Below, piece after piece: positions 42,446 through 50,238 of a stretch of DNA of 64,000 nucleotides. The notes under the pieces are model-generated. The model had not been told where the DNA came from. It ran no database searches and was given only the letters and a program-made list of their open reading frames with translations. The DNA lies in the NCBI RefSeq assembly GCF_031453995.1, contig NZ_JAVDPZ010000002.1, positions 124,001 to 188,000 on the forward strand, read 5' to 3'. Source of the stretch: Nitrobacter vulgaris. GTDB lineage: Bacteria; Pseudomonadota; Alphaproteobacteria; Rhizobiales; Xanthobacteraceae. Position 1 is the stretch's first letter. The number at the start of each line of letters is the position of its first letter. Both the position numbers and the translations under genes were made by a program.

Positions 42446-42979
42446 TCAGAGATAAGCGACCAACCCTACAGACGACGCAGCAAGCGATATCAGCGCGGCT
42501 CCAAGCATCATCCATAGCGTATCGAGTTTCGTCGCCAGCAAAAGGACGAAGCAGACAGCCGCAATGGCGATGGTAATGGGACCTGTCAAGCCGTCATGCC
42601 CCAGCGGAATCGCCGCAGCTAACAGCAGCCCAGCACTCGCGATCACAACCGTTTGCAAGATCGATTTGACGCAGGAGTGTTCCATTCTGCGGCCCACGAA
42701 GTGAACCAGCGGAATGATGAGGAGCGCAGGCGTAATCATAGCAAGCCATCCAGCGACGGCCCCCGGAATCCCTGCCGCAAAATATCCGACGCTCACGATA
42801 TAGAGTCCGACAGGTCCCGGCGAACTGCGGGTAATGACGACGGCTTCGTTGAGCTGCTCATTGGTAAGGACATGATAGTGATTCACCAGTGCCTCTTGGA
42901 TGACCGGCAACGACGCGAGTCCTGCAAAGGAGGTCACCGTGCCCTTCAAGAGCACAAGATAAAGCACCAGTATGTTCAT
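42446..42979 (-). CDS. Chromate transporter, C-terminal-type half
   Basis: A 177-residue multi-span half of a CHR-family transporter: YLVLLKGTVTSFAGLASLPV near the start, AVVITRSSPGPVGLYIVSVG with the conserved TxxxPGP motif (here RSSPGPVGLY), and ALLIIPLVHFVGRRM. CHR proteins export chromate and take up or exchange sulfate-like anions. The ATG overlaps the stop of the upstream half (ATGA), so the two halves are made together and should pair. This split form is the short-chain subfamily. Confidence 0.85.
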   Translation of the reverse strand: MNILVLYLVLLKGTVTSFAGLASLPVIQEALVNHYHVLTNEQLNEAVVITRSSPGPVGLYIVSVGYFAAGIPGAVAGWLAMITPALLIIPLVHFVGRRMEHSCVKSILQTVVIASAGLLLAAAIPLGHDGLTGPITIAIAAVCFVLLLATKLDTLWMMLGAALISLAASSVGLVAYL

Positions 42980-43518
42980 GGCAGGAAGCATCCCACGACG
43001 GCGGCGATGACCAGCACGTAAATGGGCGAGATGCCAACGACAACATTCAAAAGGAACGCGCTCGCACCAATCAGGATCACGCGCAGCCGCTTACCCGTCT
43101 TGAAGTACGGATGCGCGATGGTCCAAACCGTCTTCACCGTAACCGCGACGGCCGCTGCAACCGCGCCCTTGATCGCCGCCTGAGCGAATGCGTTTTCTTG
43201 CCATTGGGAAAATAGAATGGTGATGACCACCACGAACGAAGTGCAGGGGATGGAGGATGCCAGCAACGTCACTACCGCACCGGACCATCGTCGCAACATC
43301 CAGCCGACACCGACACAGAAGGCAAGAACATTGGTGCCGGGCGTTAGCCGACCAAGGGCGAATGACAGCGCGAATTGCTCTTCGCTAATCCATCGCCGTT
43401 TTGCAACGACCTCACTGTGTATGACGGCCGTTGTCGCGCTTCCTCCGCCGAGCGTGAAGTTGGCATAGCGCGCGAAAACGCCAGCGAGTTGCTTGAGTGT
43501 TGGTTGATTCATCGACAT
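42976..43518 (-). CDS. Chromate transporter, N-terminal-type half
   Basis: A 180-residue multi-span half of the split CHR transporter: FARYANFTLGGGSATTAVIH (conserved F-x-K/N-FGGG element), RRWISEEQFALSFALGRLTP then GTNVLAFCVGVGWML, which carries the PGPxx/TPGTN motif of the family. The ATG at 43518 is preferred. Upstream partner of 42446-42979 with a four-base overlap. Together they form the functional transporter; whether it protects against chromate here is unknown. Confidence 0.85.
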   Translation of the reverse strand: MSMNQPTLKQLAGVFARYANFTLGGGSATTAVIHSEVVAKRRWISEEQFALSFALGRLTPGTNVLAFCVGVGWMLRRWSGAVVTLLASSIPCTSFVVVITILFSQWQENAFAQAAIKGAVAAAVAVTVKTVWTIAHPYFKTGKRLRVILIGASAFLLNVVVGISPIYVLVIAAVVGCFLP

Positions 43519-43724
43519 GCACGACACGACCGCTTGGGCGCCTAGTACGCCAGATTAAGACAAGCCCGTTTCCGTCGTGCCGGAGAGTTTCACACCTGCT
43601 TACGGCAGGCCGTGAGGCATGCACAAACTAATCAGAACTCCCGGTGGGTTTCAAGCTACGGCTATTCAGCGGTCACAAACGCGAAGGGTAGGGCGCTAAG
43701 GAAAACAAAGGGCAAGCTAGCCGT

Positions 43725-43793
43725 TGGCGCTCCCTGGAGCTGCCGGTCGTCGAGATCGAGTTCACGATGAAGCGGCTGCGCGGCGCGGATTAG
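43725..43793 (+). pseudogene. 3' remnant of the EIEFTMKRL small-protein family
   Basis: The forward frame reads WRSLELPVVEIEFTMKRLRG and ends AD-stop. The intact family member at 60442-60681 ends WRELPGGEIEFTMKRLRSAD. Only the last 22 codons are present here, and no start is visible. A remnant of a duplicated gene. Confidence 0.5.
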
Positions 43794-43805
43794 TTTTCGG
43801 TGCGC

Positions 43806-43839
43806 AAAACCCGCCGGTGCGGGGGCTCCGGCGGGTTTT
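43806..43839. terminator. Bidirectional rho-independent terminator
   Basis: AAAACCCGCCGG, 10-base loop, CCGGCGGGTTTT: a perfect 12-bp stem with A- and T-runs on both sides. Serves the reverse gene at 43856 and possibly the remnant at 43725. Confidence 0.75.
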
Positions 43840-43855
43840 GAATGGGGCGAAGGGA

Positions 43856-44008
43856 TTAGAGGAGGAAAATCGCCAACAACACAACGACGGTGATCACGAC
43901 CGCGGCACCGATCGTCCCCAATTTGATGAAGGACTTATACGTTTCCTCGTGCGCCGGATAATCCATTCCTTCCGCAGTCGAGTACGTCAATTCGCCATGA
44001 TCAGACAT
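43856..44008 (-). CDS. aa3-type cytochrome c oxidase subunit IV (small, single span)
   Basis: A 49-residue membrane protein: MSDHGELTYSTAEGMDYPAH, then EETYKSFIKLGTIGAA and one span (VVITVVVLLAIFLL). The DYPAHEETYxxFI... signature is that of the bacterial aa3-type oxidase subunit IV (COX4_pro_2 family), which stabilises the core at the membrane. GGGAAG before ATG 44008 fixes the start. No other oxidase gene is nearby. Confidence 0.85.
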   Translation of the reverse strand: MSDHGELTYSTAEGMDYPAHEETYKSFIKLGTIGAAVVITVVVLLAIFLL

Positions 44009-44112
44009 GTCAAGCTTCCCAGTTACGGTTGATCTTGCGTCTCTCACGACGGTGACCGGTGAGACCGATATACCTGCCCGCGGTCACCGCCAATTCATGC
44101 AGTTCTGCGAGC

Positions 44113-44235
44113 TTACGCTGGCGGGTGTTCGCGTCGGCGGCTCTCGGTCTGACGCTCGCCATAAGCTAAAGCTAGCGAGAATATGGCTATGACGCCGGCA
44201 ACGAATGCGGTCACAATGATTGTGTCGGTTGGCAT
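44113..44235 (-). CDS. 40-residue single-span membrane protein
   Basis: Reads MPTDTIIVTAFVAGVIAIFS, LALAYGERQTES and a basic end. A short polar start, one membrane span and a charged cytoplasmic tail. GGGAGA lies at proper distance before ATG 44235. Common form among small membrane proteins of Bradyrhizobium. No function known. Confidence 0.6.
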   Translation of the reverse strand: MPTDTIIVTAFVAGVIAIFSLALAYGERQTESRRREHPPA

Positions 44236-44331
44236 GTCGATCTCCCGTTTTGCTTTCGACAAGCCAAGAATACATTCAATCACGCGCATGTTTTTCATCT
44301 AGCGCAAAGACGCCGTTATTCTCTTACACAG

Positions 44332-44424
44332 ATGCTCCGGGCGGTCAGACCCAGGAATGGATATCTCTTCGCACTATGCGCTGCGGCGTTGCTGATGCTG
44401 GGGTTCGGCTTGGCGCTTGAGTGA
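44332..44424 (+). CDS. Possible 30-residue membrane peptide
   Basis: Forward frame MLRAVRPRNGYLFALCAAAL followed by LMLGFGLALE and stop. A basic start and one hydrophobic segment look like a small membrane protein, but no ribosome-binding site is clear, and a chance frame cannot be ruled out. Confidence 0.3.
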   Translation: MLRAVRPRNGYLFALCAAALLMLGFGLALE

Positions 44425-44555
44425 GCGCAGCGCCTTTTGATCTAGAACAAACTATAAAAATAGCAGGCATGTTAAACGAGTGAATTGCCGGTAGAGACCC
44501 CGGCGATATCCAGGCCCGCCCTGGGCCCGTTCCTTCTCTAACTCGGCCCGACGCT

Positions 44556-44777
44556 TCACGGCGCTGGGCCTTTCTTTTTCGGCCGCGGCTCGCTTGCCTT
44601 GAACCGTGTCGACCGCGGCTCACCGATCGGCGGCGGCGCGGCGTCATGAACGGCTCGATAGAAGCTGATGCGGGCGATAACCGGCCGCCGTTTCGACCCA
44701 TGCTCCTTCACGAGACCAAGGCGGGTTATGGCGCCATATAAGGCTCCCGCGCGAGGACCGTTCCGTTTAACCGACAC
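44556..44777 (-). CDS. Member or remnant of the ARI(N/S)FYRAV small-protein family
   Basis: A 73-residue frame starting with GTG, overlapping the fnr stop by 11 bases. The C-terminal half ARISFYRAVHDAAPPPIGEP matches ARINFYRAVYGDTPPPIGNP at 7674-7976 and the fragment at 62184-62295. The N-terminal half (MSVKRNGPRAGALYG) does not match, so it is probably a truncated copy fused to new sequence. Confidence 0.45.
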   Translation of the reverse strand: MSVKRNGPRAGALYGAITRLGLVKEHGSKRRPVIARISFYRAVHDAAPPPIGEPRSTRFKASEPRPKKKGPAP

Positions 44778-45492
44778 ATTGGCGAAGCGCTTCGAGATCC
44801 AGAATGTCGATGTGGCGGTGCGAGGAAATTTGAATCACTCCAGCTCGCCGCAGCCGCGTGAGCTCGCGCGAAACCGTTCCAATCGTCAAGCCGAGAAAGT
44901 CGCCAATTTCGGCGCGCGAAAGCGGAAGATCGAAAGCCGTGACGCCGTCGCCTCCTGCAAACGGATCGATCTGCCGAACCATCATCATAAGAAAGCTGGC
45001 TACCTTTTCGCGTGCCGTCTTGCGTCCAAGCGCCAGCATCCACTCGCGACCCTGATCGACCTCGCGAAGGGCTTGGTGCAGCAGTTTTGCTTCGAGGGCC
45101 GGATTTTCTTCGAGCATCTTCCGCAGCGCGCTCCTGGTTATGCTGCAGATCTCAACATCCGAACAGGCTTCGACCCGAACAAAACTCTCCTCTTGATGAA
45201 GTCGTCCGACGAAATCGGGCGCGAATTGAAGTCCGACGATTTGTTGGCGACCATCGGCCAGAGTCTTGGTCAGCTTGAGCACGCCGCGCATGACATTGGC
45301 ATAGGATCTGATCGGTCCTTGCTCCTGTAAGAGAACCTCGCCGGCGGATACCTTTACGACACGCGTGAATTTGGCGAAATTCACCAATTCGTCGGCATTG
45401 AGCGCGCCGCACATACCCTTGTGCCGTACATCACAGCTCCGACAGAGCTTCGGCACATTAGAGTTATGGATGTCCTTCCGGGGCGGGTTCAT
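44767..45492 (-). CDS. fnrN: FNR/FnrN-type oxygen-responsive transcription factor
   Basis: A 241-residue Crp/FNR regulator. N-terminal cysteines C17-x2-C20-x7-C28 plus central C110 are the ligands for an oxygen-labile [4Fe-4S] cluster, in the FnrN spacing. Cyclic-nucleotide-fold sensor domain: GEVLLQEQGPIRSYANVMRG. Helix-turn-helix: LSRAEIGDFLGLTIGTVSRE, where E-x2-R-x3 near SRELTRL contacts TTGAT half sites. Controls genes with TTGAT-N4-ATCAA boxes, of which two candidates lie in this window (21220 and 41713). FixK lacks these cysteines, so FnrN is the better name. Confidence 0.9.
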   Translation of the reverse strand: MNPPRKDIHNSNVPKLCRSCDVRHKGMCGALNADELVNFAKFTRVVKVSAGEVLLQEQGPIRSYANVMRGVLKLTKTLADGRQQIVGLQFAPDFVGRLHQEESFVRVEACSDVEICSITRSALRKMLEENPALEAKLLHQALREVDQGREWMLALGRKTAREKVASFLMMMVRQIDPFAGGDGVTAFDLPLSRAEIGDFLGLTIGTVSRELTRLRRAGVIQISSHRHIDILDLEALRQCVG

Positions 45493-45825
45493 ACTGCTCT
45501 AGCTTGAGGATAATCGTCTGCAGCGCCGAGACACCGTCTCTTTTCAGCTGTCGGTTCTCCGGACGGATCCTGCATCCCATAAATCTTTCTGTCTTTGCGA
45601 TCGCGCAAAGGCGAACCTGAATTGTTGCGCTACCGCAATCTGAATAGTTTGAACGACGAGCGGTGATTGCACGCGAGCGATTTCTGAGCTGACGACCAGT
45701 AAACGGCAACGCCCATTGCATATCGCTAGCTCGACAATGGCCAGTACCGTGAGAAGTGTACACAGCGGTTTATTGGCCATCCATTGGAGACGAAACGGGC
45801 TTGTCGAGCTAGCCTATTGAAATCA

Positions 45826-45844
45826 TTGGCGGCTCCCTAGCGGA
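45826..45844. repeat. Near copy of the tRNA-Glu 3' end
   Basis: ttggcggctccctagcgga differs from the tRNA-Glu end at 46664-46681 (ttggcgctccctagcgga) by one inserted base. Possible attachment-site remnant. Confidence 0.4.
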
Positions 45845-45908
45845 CCAAGACGACTGAGCCGTTCAAGGTGTTGGCCTGAGGTGAGACCCGGAGGCGTTCC
45901 ACGGGATT
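45833..45908. repeat. 76-bp repeat, copy A
   Basis: tccctagcggacca, then ggtgttggcctgaggtgaga and cccggaggcgttccacggg. Related to copy B at 42351-42425 with roughly two thirds identity by eye. Confidence 0.5.
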
Positions 45909-46044
45909 CTTGTGCTTTCCAATAGGCGTGGCTCACCGGTGCAAGTGCAGCGCCCCGTTTAGCCATCAGGGAACCAACCCTACCGAAACTTCCCGTCGAA
46001 AAACTCGCAGGCGACCTCACCCCTGCGACAGGCCGACCGAATAG

Positions 46045-46069
46045 GGAACGAACGGTCAGTCGGCGGATT
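46045..46069 (+). promoter_or_regulatory. EcfG-like promoter, imperfect
   Basis: GGAAC, 16-base spacer, GATT (consensus CGTT). Thirty-eight bases before the start codon of the PRC-barrel gene. Confidence 0.35.
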
Positions 46070-46107
46070 AGTGTACTCAGCACATGCTTGTGCAAAGGAG
46101 CATGTCC

Positions 46108-46536
46108 ATGAGTAACGATCACGAAACTGGCCATCTGACCGCCAGCGATAAAGAGTCGGGGAAAGCTGTCTACGGCGCTGAGAACAAGAAGATTGGTAAA
46201 ATCGAAAGTGTCATGATCGACAAGACCAGCGGGGAAATCGCTTACGCTGTCCTCAGTTTCGGTGGATTTCTCGGTATCGGCAAAGACCATTTCCCGGTCC
46301 CCTGGAAGCTGCTGCGATTTGATTCCGAGCTTGGCGGTTACCGTTCCGACATCAGCGAGAACCGCCTGCACGGCGCTCCGAAACACGGTACCGAGACCAT
46401 CTTCGATTGGAACGCCAGGTACGCAGAACTGGACGACTACTACAACGAGGAAGTCCTTTCTGCTGACAAGCACTGGTTTGGTAAGGTTGGTGAGGCTGCG
46501 GGCTCTATTTTTAAGGGTAGCAAACGCGAATGGTAG
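46108..46536 (+). CDS. PRC-barrel-domain protein, copy 1
   Basis: A 142-residue soluble protein with one PRC-barrel: SGKAVYGAENKKIGKIESVM, SGEIAYAVLSFGGFLGIGKD, and HFPVPWKLLRFDSELGGYRS. The tail is acidic and aromatic (YAELDDYYNEEV). PRC barrels in stress proteins bind lipids, tRNA processing factors or membranes. AAAGGAG 7 bases before ATG 46108 sets the start, not 46102. The paralogue is at 57067-57420. An EcfG-like site lies upstream. Confidence 0.85.
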   Translation: MSNDHETGHLTASDKESGKAVYGAENKKIGKIESVMIDKTSGEIAYAVLSFGGFLGIGKDHFPVPWKLLRFDSELGGYRSDISENRLHGAPKHGTETIFDWNARYAELDDYYNEEVLSADKHWFGKVGEAAGSIFKGSKREW

Positions 46537-46664
46537 GGCGTGACGGCTGCGAGAGCAGTTTTCTCCGTACCCCGTCCGCAAAGCCACCGCCTTGAGTGGG
46601 ACCGGTAAGGTCCGCGAGGGAAATGATTAGACACCGGCGCTAGGAGCTGGGGAGAAATGGCCTT

Positions 46665-46739
46665 TGGCGCTCCCTAGCGGAATCGAACCGCTCTCTCCAC
46701 CGTGAAAGGGTGGCGTCCTAACCGATAGACGAAGGGAGC
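46665..46739 (-). tRNA. tRNA-Glu (anticodon UUC), CCA encoded
   Basis: Reverse strand folds into a full cloverleaf: acceptor GCTCCCT/AGGGAGC, D arm GTC/GAC, anticodon stem CCACC/GGTGG with loop CTTTCAC (anticodon TTC), T arm AGCGG/CCGCT with loop TTCGATT, discriminator G at 46668 and CCA at 46665-46667. Confidence 0.95.
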
Positions 46740-46798
46740 TGAACTTTTCGGCGGCAAATCGCACGTCGTTTCAGTCTCAATCCGCTGCAATACTACCG

Positions 46799-46825
46799 TC
46801 AAATCAATATCCTATATTGATTTGA
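46799..46825. repeat. Perfect 27-base AT-rich palindrome
   Basis: TCAAATCAATAT, spacer CCT, ATATTGATTTGA. Perfect 12-bp arms. Located 60 bases upstream of tRNA-Glu on its 5' side. Either a protein-binding operator or a hairpin; no U-tract follows. Confidence 0.6.
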
Positions 46826-47288
46826 TCAGACGGAGTTTCCGGCCGACATGAACCGACCGGCTGCAGTCGTGAAACGTATAGTGGCGTTTTCCCGGAGGAG
46901 CAAGCATCTCCACCGTGGGGACCGGGTTGCGCCGGGTCCCACTTCGACTGAAAGGCGAGCCCCACACGGGCCTACCCGTCCAACTCGAGCTACCCGTCCA
47001 ATGGAGCATCCAAAATGATGGGAAGAGGTGTCGCTCATTGGCTTTTCCACGTGGGCGCAGGGGCGCGGTGCGCTCATCACTAACGGAGATAGCCGATCAA
47101 GAAGTCGAGACCATCCGCGCGCGAAAAGCGTGCCGAGGATACGCACAGGGGTTATCTGGATCTGAGGGATCGTCGAGTTGCGCATATGTCAGCGGCAGCA
47201 GGATTGGCATCCATATGGTGCTGGTGCTGTGTCGGAAGGGTGCGCCGTTGCGAAGCGCATTCGTAGTCGCGACGTCACGGCGTACGGT

Positions 47289-47314
47289 AAAAAAAAGCCT
47301 CGCTAAAGCGAGGC
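47289..47314 (-). terminator. Rho-independent terminator
   Basis: Stem GCCTCGCT/AGCGAGGC in the message of the reverse strand, followed by a run of eight U. Ends transcription of the 26-residue gene at 47341. Confidence 0.8.
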
Positions 47315-47340
47315 CTTCAACGAAGGTCTGGCGTGCGCGT

Positions 47341-47421
47341 TCAACTACCGAAGAATAGCCACAGCAGAAGTATCACCGGTATCGGTACGCCAATCAGCCA
47401 GAGCAAAAGTCCCTTTCCCAT
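47341..47421 (-). CDS. 26-residue hydrophobic membrane protein, copy 1
   Basis: MGKGLLLWLIGVPIPVILLL, then WLFFGS. Nearly identical to the protein at 56903-56983. Entire length is one hydrophobic span with a Pro-x-Pro kink. AAGGAGACGGCGG before the ATG is a strong ribosome-binding site, an exact EcfG promoter lies 36 bases upstream and a terminator follows, so it is a complete gene despite its size. Expected in the inner membrane; a stress-induced small regulator or lipid-interacting peptide is a guess. Confidence 0.75.
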   Translation of the reverse strand: MGKGLLLWLIGVPIPVILLLWLFFGS

Positions 47422-47456
47422 CCGCCGTCTCCTTGAATGTCATATACGTTAAGGAG

Positions 47457-47481
47457 AACGTGAACTGCGCATGATCGTTCC
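47457..47481 (-). promoter_or_regulatory. EcfG promoter
   Basis: On the reverse strand GGAAC, 16-base spacer, CGTT, exact consensus. Directly upstream of the 26-residue gene. Confidence 0.65.
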
Positions 47482-47588
47482 CGCCTGCTACAGGGCCGAA
47501 CAGTAAGGGCGGTACGAGGTCGCGCGGTGATGTTTCGTTGCAATCGCGCGAAAGCACGATCAGGCACAGTAGCGCCGCTCTGAACTTC

Positions 47589-48038
47589 TCACCAATGACC
47601 GGTGTTTGGCATCGAGCTCCACGGTTCGGCCGACGGGCGAGCATCACCCTTTTGCAACAGCTCGATCGAGTGCAGATCTGGGGAGCGGACGAACGCCATC
47701 TGGCCATCGCGGGGCGGGCGATTGATGGTGATCCCGAGCTTCATCAATCGTTCACAGGTGGCATAGATGTCGTCGACCTCATAGGCGAGGTGACCGAAAA
47801 AGCGGTCCTCGCCGTACGTCTCCTCGGCCCAGTTGTAGGTCAATTCGACCAGCGGTGCGCCGCGGCCTCTGCACTGTTTCACCAGATCCTCGTCGTCGGG
47901 GGCGCACAGGAAAACCAACGTGAATCTGCCTTTGTCGTTATCGACGCGACGGACTTCTTTCAGTCCCAACGCTTCGACATAGAACTTCAGCGCGACCTCG
48001 AGATTGCGCACGCGCAGCATGGTGTGAAGGTAGCGCAT
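47589..48038 (-). CDS. gloA: Lactoylglutathione lyase (glyoxalase I)
   Basis: A 149-residue VOC-fold enzyme that converts the hemithioacetal of methylglyoxal and glutathione to S-lactoylglutathione. N-terminus MRYLHTMLRVRNLEVALKFY with His5 as first metal ligand; then Glu in LVELTYNW; His in FFGHLAYEVDDIY; Glu in HSIELLQKG. The set H/E/H/E is the Ni/Zn site of GloA. CAGGAGACAG before ATG 48038 fixes the start. Detoxifies electrophiles. Confidence 0.92.
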   Translation of the reverse strand: MRYLHTMLRVRNLEVALKFYVEALGLKEVRRVDNDKGRFTLVFLCAPDDEDLVKQCRGRGAPLVELTYNWAEETYGEDRFFGHLAYEVDDIYATCERLMKLGITINRPPRDGQMAFVRSPDLHSIELLQKGDARPSAEPWSSMPNTGHW

Positions 48039-48202
48039 GTGTGACTGTCTCCTGAAGACGCATGAGATGAGCGGTGGGTCCAGACAGCAGGCGGGTGCCT
48101 GCTTGTTGATACATCGTAGCAAAACCAGATCGGGGCGGTCGCTTTTTGCGCGCAATTTCCGATGAGCGGAGCGCCAATTAAGCGCCCTTTTTCCACGTTA
48201 GT

Positions 48203-48228
48203 GGAACTCTTTCAGCGGCTTGCTCGTT
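48203..48228 (+). promoter_or_regulatory. EcfG promoter
   Basis: GGAAC, 17-base spacer, CGTT, exact consensus. It lies 140 bases before the Gly/Tyr-rich gene, leaving a leader of about 130 bases. Confidence 0.6.
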
Positions 48229-48368
48229 AGCTAACGCAAAAACGGCATAAACCATAATTCCTGAGAATTAGGATGTGTCCAAGTCCAACGTCATTGCAAC
48301 CAAGTTAAATAGAACCAAGTCAAATAGACGCGCGTTATTGCGTCGATTTTTGGTGAGAGGATAGCGAC

Positions 48369-48782
48369 ATGAAGAAGAAGTTGATCATGATTGCGACCGT
48401 GGCAACGCTCGGCAGCGCCGTTATATCGCTGCCAGCTCAGGCTCAGCGATTTGGACCGGGCCTCGGAGTCGGTCTTGCCGTCGGCGCTCTGGCAGCGGGC
48501 GCAATGGCGAATTCGTATTACGGACCGTACGGTTACTACGGCGGCGGTCCGTACTATGGCTATGGACCGGGCATTTACGGCGCCGGCTATGGCGGTGGTT
48601 GGGGCTGGGGCGGTCCGGCCTATTATGGCGGGTGGGGACCCGGTTATTATGGCGGTGGTTGGGGCTATCGCCGTGGTTGGGGCTATCGCGGTGGTTGGGG
48701 CGGAGGCCGCGCGTACTATGGAGGTCGCGGTTGGGGTGGTGGAGGCCGTGGGTATTATGGGGGTGGTCATCGACGCTGGTGA
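48369..48782 (+). CDS. Gly/Tyr-rich exported protein
   Basis: A 137-residue protein with signal peptide (LIMIATVATLGSAVISLPAQ, cleavage after AQA). A GxxxG-like hydrophobic segment (GLGVGLAVGALAAGAMA) follows, and the rest is Gly, Tyr, Trp and Arg repeats (YYGGGPYYGYGPG, WGYRGGWGGGRAYYGG). Low-complexity proteins like this sit at the outer surface and tend to self-assemble. Preceded by an exact EcfG promoter. AGAGGATAGCGAC precedes ATG. Confidence 0.75.
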   Translation: MKKKLIMIATVATLGSAVISLPAQAQRFGPGLGVGLAVGALAAGAMANSYYGPYGYYGGGPYYGYGPGIYGAGYGGGWGWGGPAYYGGWGPGYYGGGWGYRRGWGYRGGWGGGRAYYGGRGWGGGGRGYYGGGHRRW

Positions 48783-49429
48783 TCTGAGTTGACCCCCCGG
48801 AGAGATCGAGATGGAATCTCTCCGGGACAACGGATGCACCGCAGGATTTCGTCGCCTTGACGGTTAATCGGTGCGCAGCGAAGCGGTCTATTCGCGGCCT
48901 CTTCGCGAATAGAATGACGCTGGACCTGCTGCGATGCCTTCATTTTAGAGCCAATAATTTTTTGTTTTTTTTCGTGCGTGTGGATTTAGGTCGTTGTCGT
49001 TGGGCGTCCCTTGAATTTGGAGAATTTCCAAAAAAAGATTCAAAACAATCACGGACACGGGGCCAGCTTGTGGCTATTTGGAAACGTCTTGGCGCAGGAA
49101 CTATTCGCGCGTGCACCGGTCCAGTGAATTATCATGCGATGTTTCTGCAAAATGTCTGGCTTCTTATTCATAGATGAAAACTGCCCACAACGGATTGGAT
49201 GCTCGTTAGGGCCGAACCTGATCGGCAATCAGATGAGGATCAAAAACCCGTGAGTAACTGATTCGTGCGTGTGCAAGTCTGTTTATAGGTGTCGTCAATT
49301 TATCTTTTGTCTTGCGACGCCAACGAGAGTGTTATCTTTTGATTCCTAAGATTCGCTTGGATATATACAGTTGTGTATAACGTCGTCGAGCAGACGACAA
49401 CCGTAGTAAAATGTGTGGGGGCCTGCGTC
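48783..49429. other. Long gene-free stretch before the cold-shock gene
   Basis: No supported gene. The right part should hold a promoter and perhaps a structured leader for the double cold-shock gene. The left part could end the Gly-rich message. A frame at 48857 lacks any ribosome-binding site. Confidence 0.35.
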
Positions 49430-50083
49430 ATGGGGTCGGACGGTTTTGAATCCAGGAAATTTGCGGGACCGACGGTGAGCGATCACTTAGGGTCAAAGGA
49501 CTTTTCCGGAACAACAGATCGAGAGTCGGGTGCCGGGCCTTTCGCCGGGCTTGGGGAATCTCCCGCCAACATCGTCGAGATCAGCGGCGTCATCAAATGG
49601 TTTGACGCTTCAAAAGGCTACGGATTTATCGTCCCTGATAATGGCTGGCCGGACGTGCTCTTGCATGTCACCGTGCTTCGTCGAGACGGTTATCAGACGG
49701 CTTATGAGGGGGCCCGTCTGGTCTGTGACTGCGTGCAGCGGGCGAGGGGCTATCAAGCGTTCCGGATCACCTCGATGGACGAGTCTACCGCGATTCACCC
49801 GGCGCAGATGCTGCCGCCGCGGACCCACGTCAGCATAACGCCTACCAGCGGCTTAGAGAGGGCGCAGGTAAAGTGGTTCAATCGGCTGCGCGGTTTCGGG
49901 TTCTTGACGCGCGGCGAGGGAACGCCGGATATTTTCGTCCACATGGAAACGCTACGGCGCTTCGGCATAACAGAGCTTCGGCCGGGACAGTTCGTTCTGG
50001 TTCGGTTTGGGCCGGGTAGCAAGGGTATGATGGCGGCGGAAGTTCAGCCGGAAACCGGTGCTCCCAGCGTCTCCTCGCACTGA
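49430..50083 (+). CDS. Protein with two cold-shock domains
   Basis: A 217-residue nucleic-acid-binding protein. Residues 1-50 are polar linker. CSD1: GVIKWFDASKGYGFIVPDNG, with DVLLHVTVLRRDG as RNP-2. CSD2: AQVKWFNRLRGFGFLTRGEG, then DIFVHMETLRRFG. Both contain the KWF and G(Y/F)GF RNP-1 residues. Two-domain Csp proteins act as RNA chaperones, common in rhizobia. ATG 49430 is chosen; a 57-base upstream frame starts with TTG/ATG but without ribosome-binding site. Confidence 0.9.
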   Translation: MGSDGFESRKFAGPTVSDHLGSKDFSGTTDRESGAGPFAGLGESPANIVEISGVIKWFDASKGYGFIVPDNGWPDVLLHVTVLRRDGYQTAYEGARLVCDCVQRARGYQAFRITSMDESTAIHPAQMLPPRTHVSITPTSGLERAQVKWFNRLRGFGFLTRGEGTPDIFVHMETLRRFGITELRPGQFVLVRFGPGSKGMMAAEVQPETGAPSVSSH

Positions 50084-50238
50084 TCCGGCGGAGCTACCGC
50101 CAAAGCTGCGTTGCGCGGGGATGGCTTGAGATCTGACTTTCCGGAAATCGTGTTTTGCACCCGCAACAAGCCTGCTGTTCCAGGTGGCGGCGGTTTGCGG
50201 CGAGACGCATTGTGATCATAGTTCTGACAGGTTGTCTG

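Larger units (their letters stand above)
43519..43855. other. Intergenic stretch with gene fragment and terminator
   Basis: Holds the fragment at 43725-43793 and the strong hairpin at 43806-43839. The left half contains the chromate transporter promoter region. No intact gene. Confidence 0.45.
45493..46107. other. Gene-poor stretch between fnrN and the PRC-barrel gene
   Basis: A reverse frame ending ILKLEQYEPAPEGHP overlaps the start of fnrN and might encode a 39-residue peptide starting MGCRIRPENRQ, but support is thin. The stretch also holds the repeat at 45833-45908, a near copy of the tRNA-Glu 3' end at 45826-45844 and an EcfG-like site at 46045-46069. Confidence 0.35.
46740..47340. other. 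Gene-free stretch next to tRNA-Glu
   Basis: No supported gene on either strand. It holds the 27-base palindrome at 46799-46825 and ends with the terminator at 47289-47314. The left part should contain the tRNA-Glu promoter. Confidence 0.4.

Noticed and set aside
45823..46587. A 254-codon reverse-strand frame opposite the PRC-barrel gene
   Set aside because: Shadow of 46108-46536; no ribosome-binding site or family.
48857..49177. A 106-codon forward frame before the cold-shock gene
   Set aside because: No ribosome-binding site; Phe/Arg-rich composition without family similarity.
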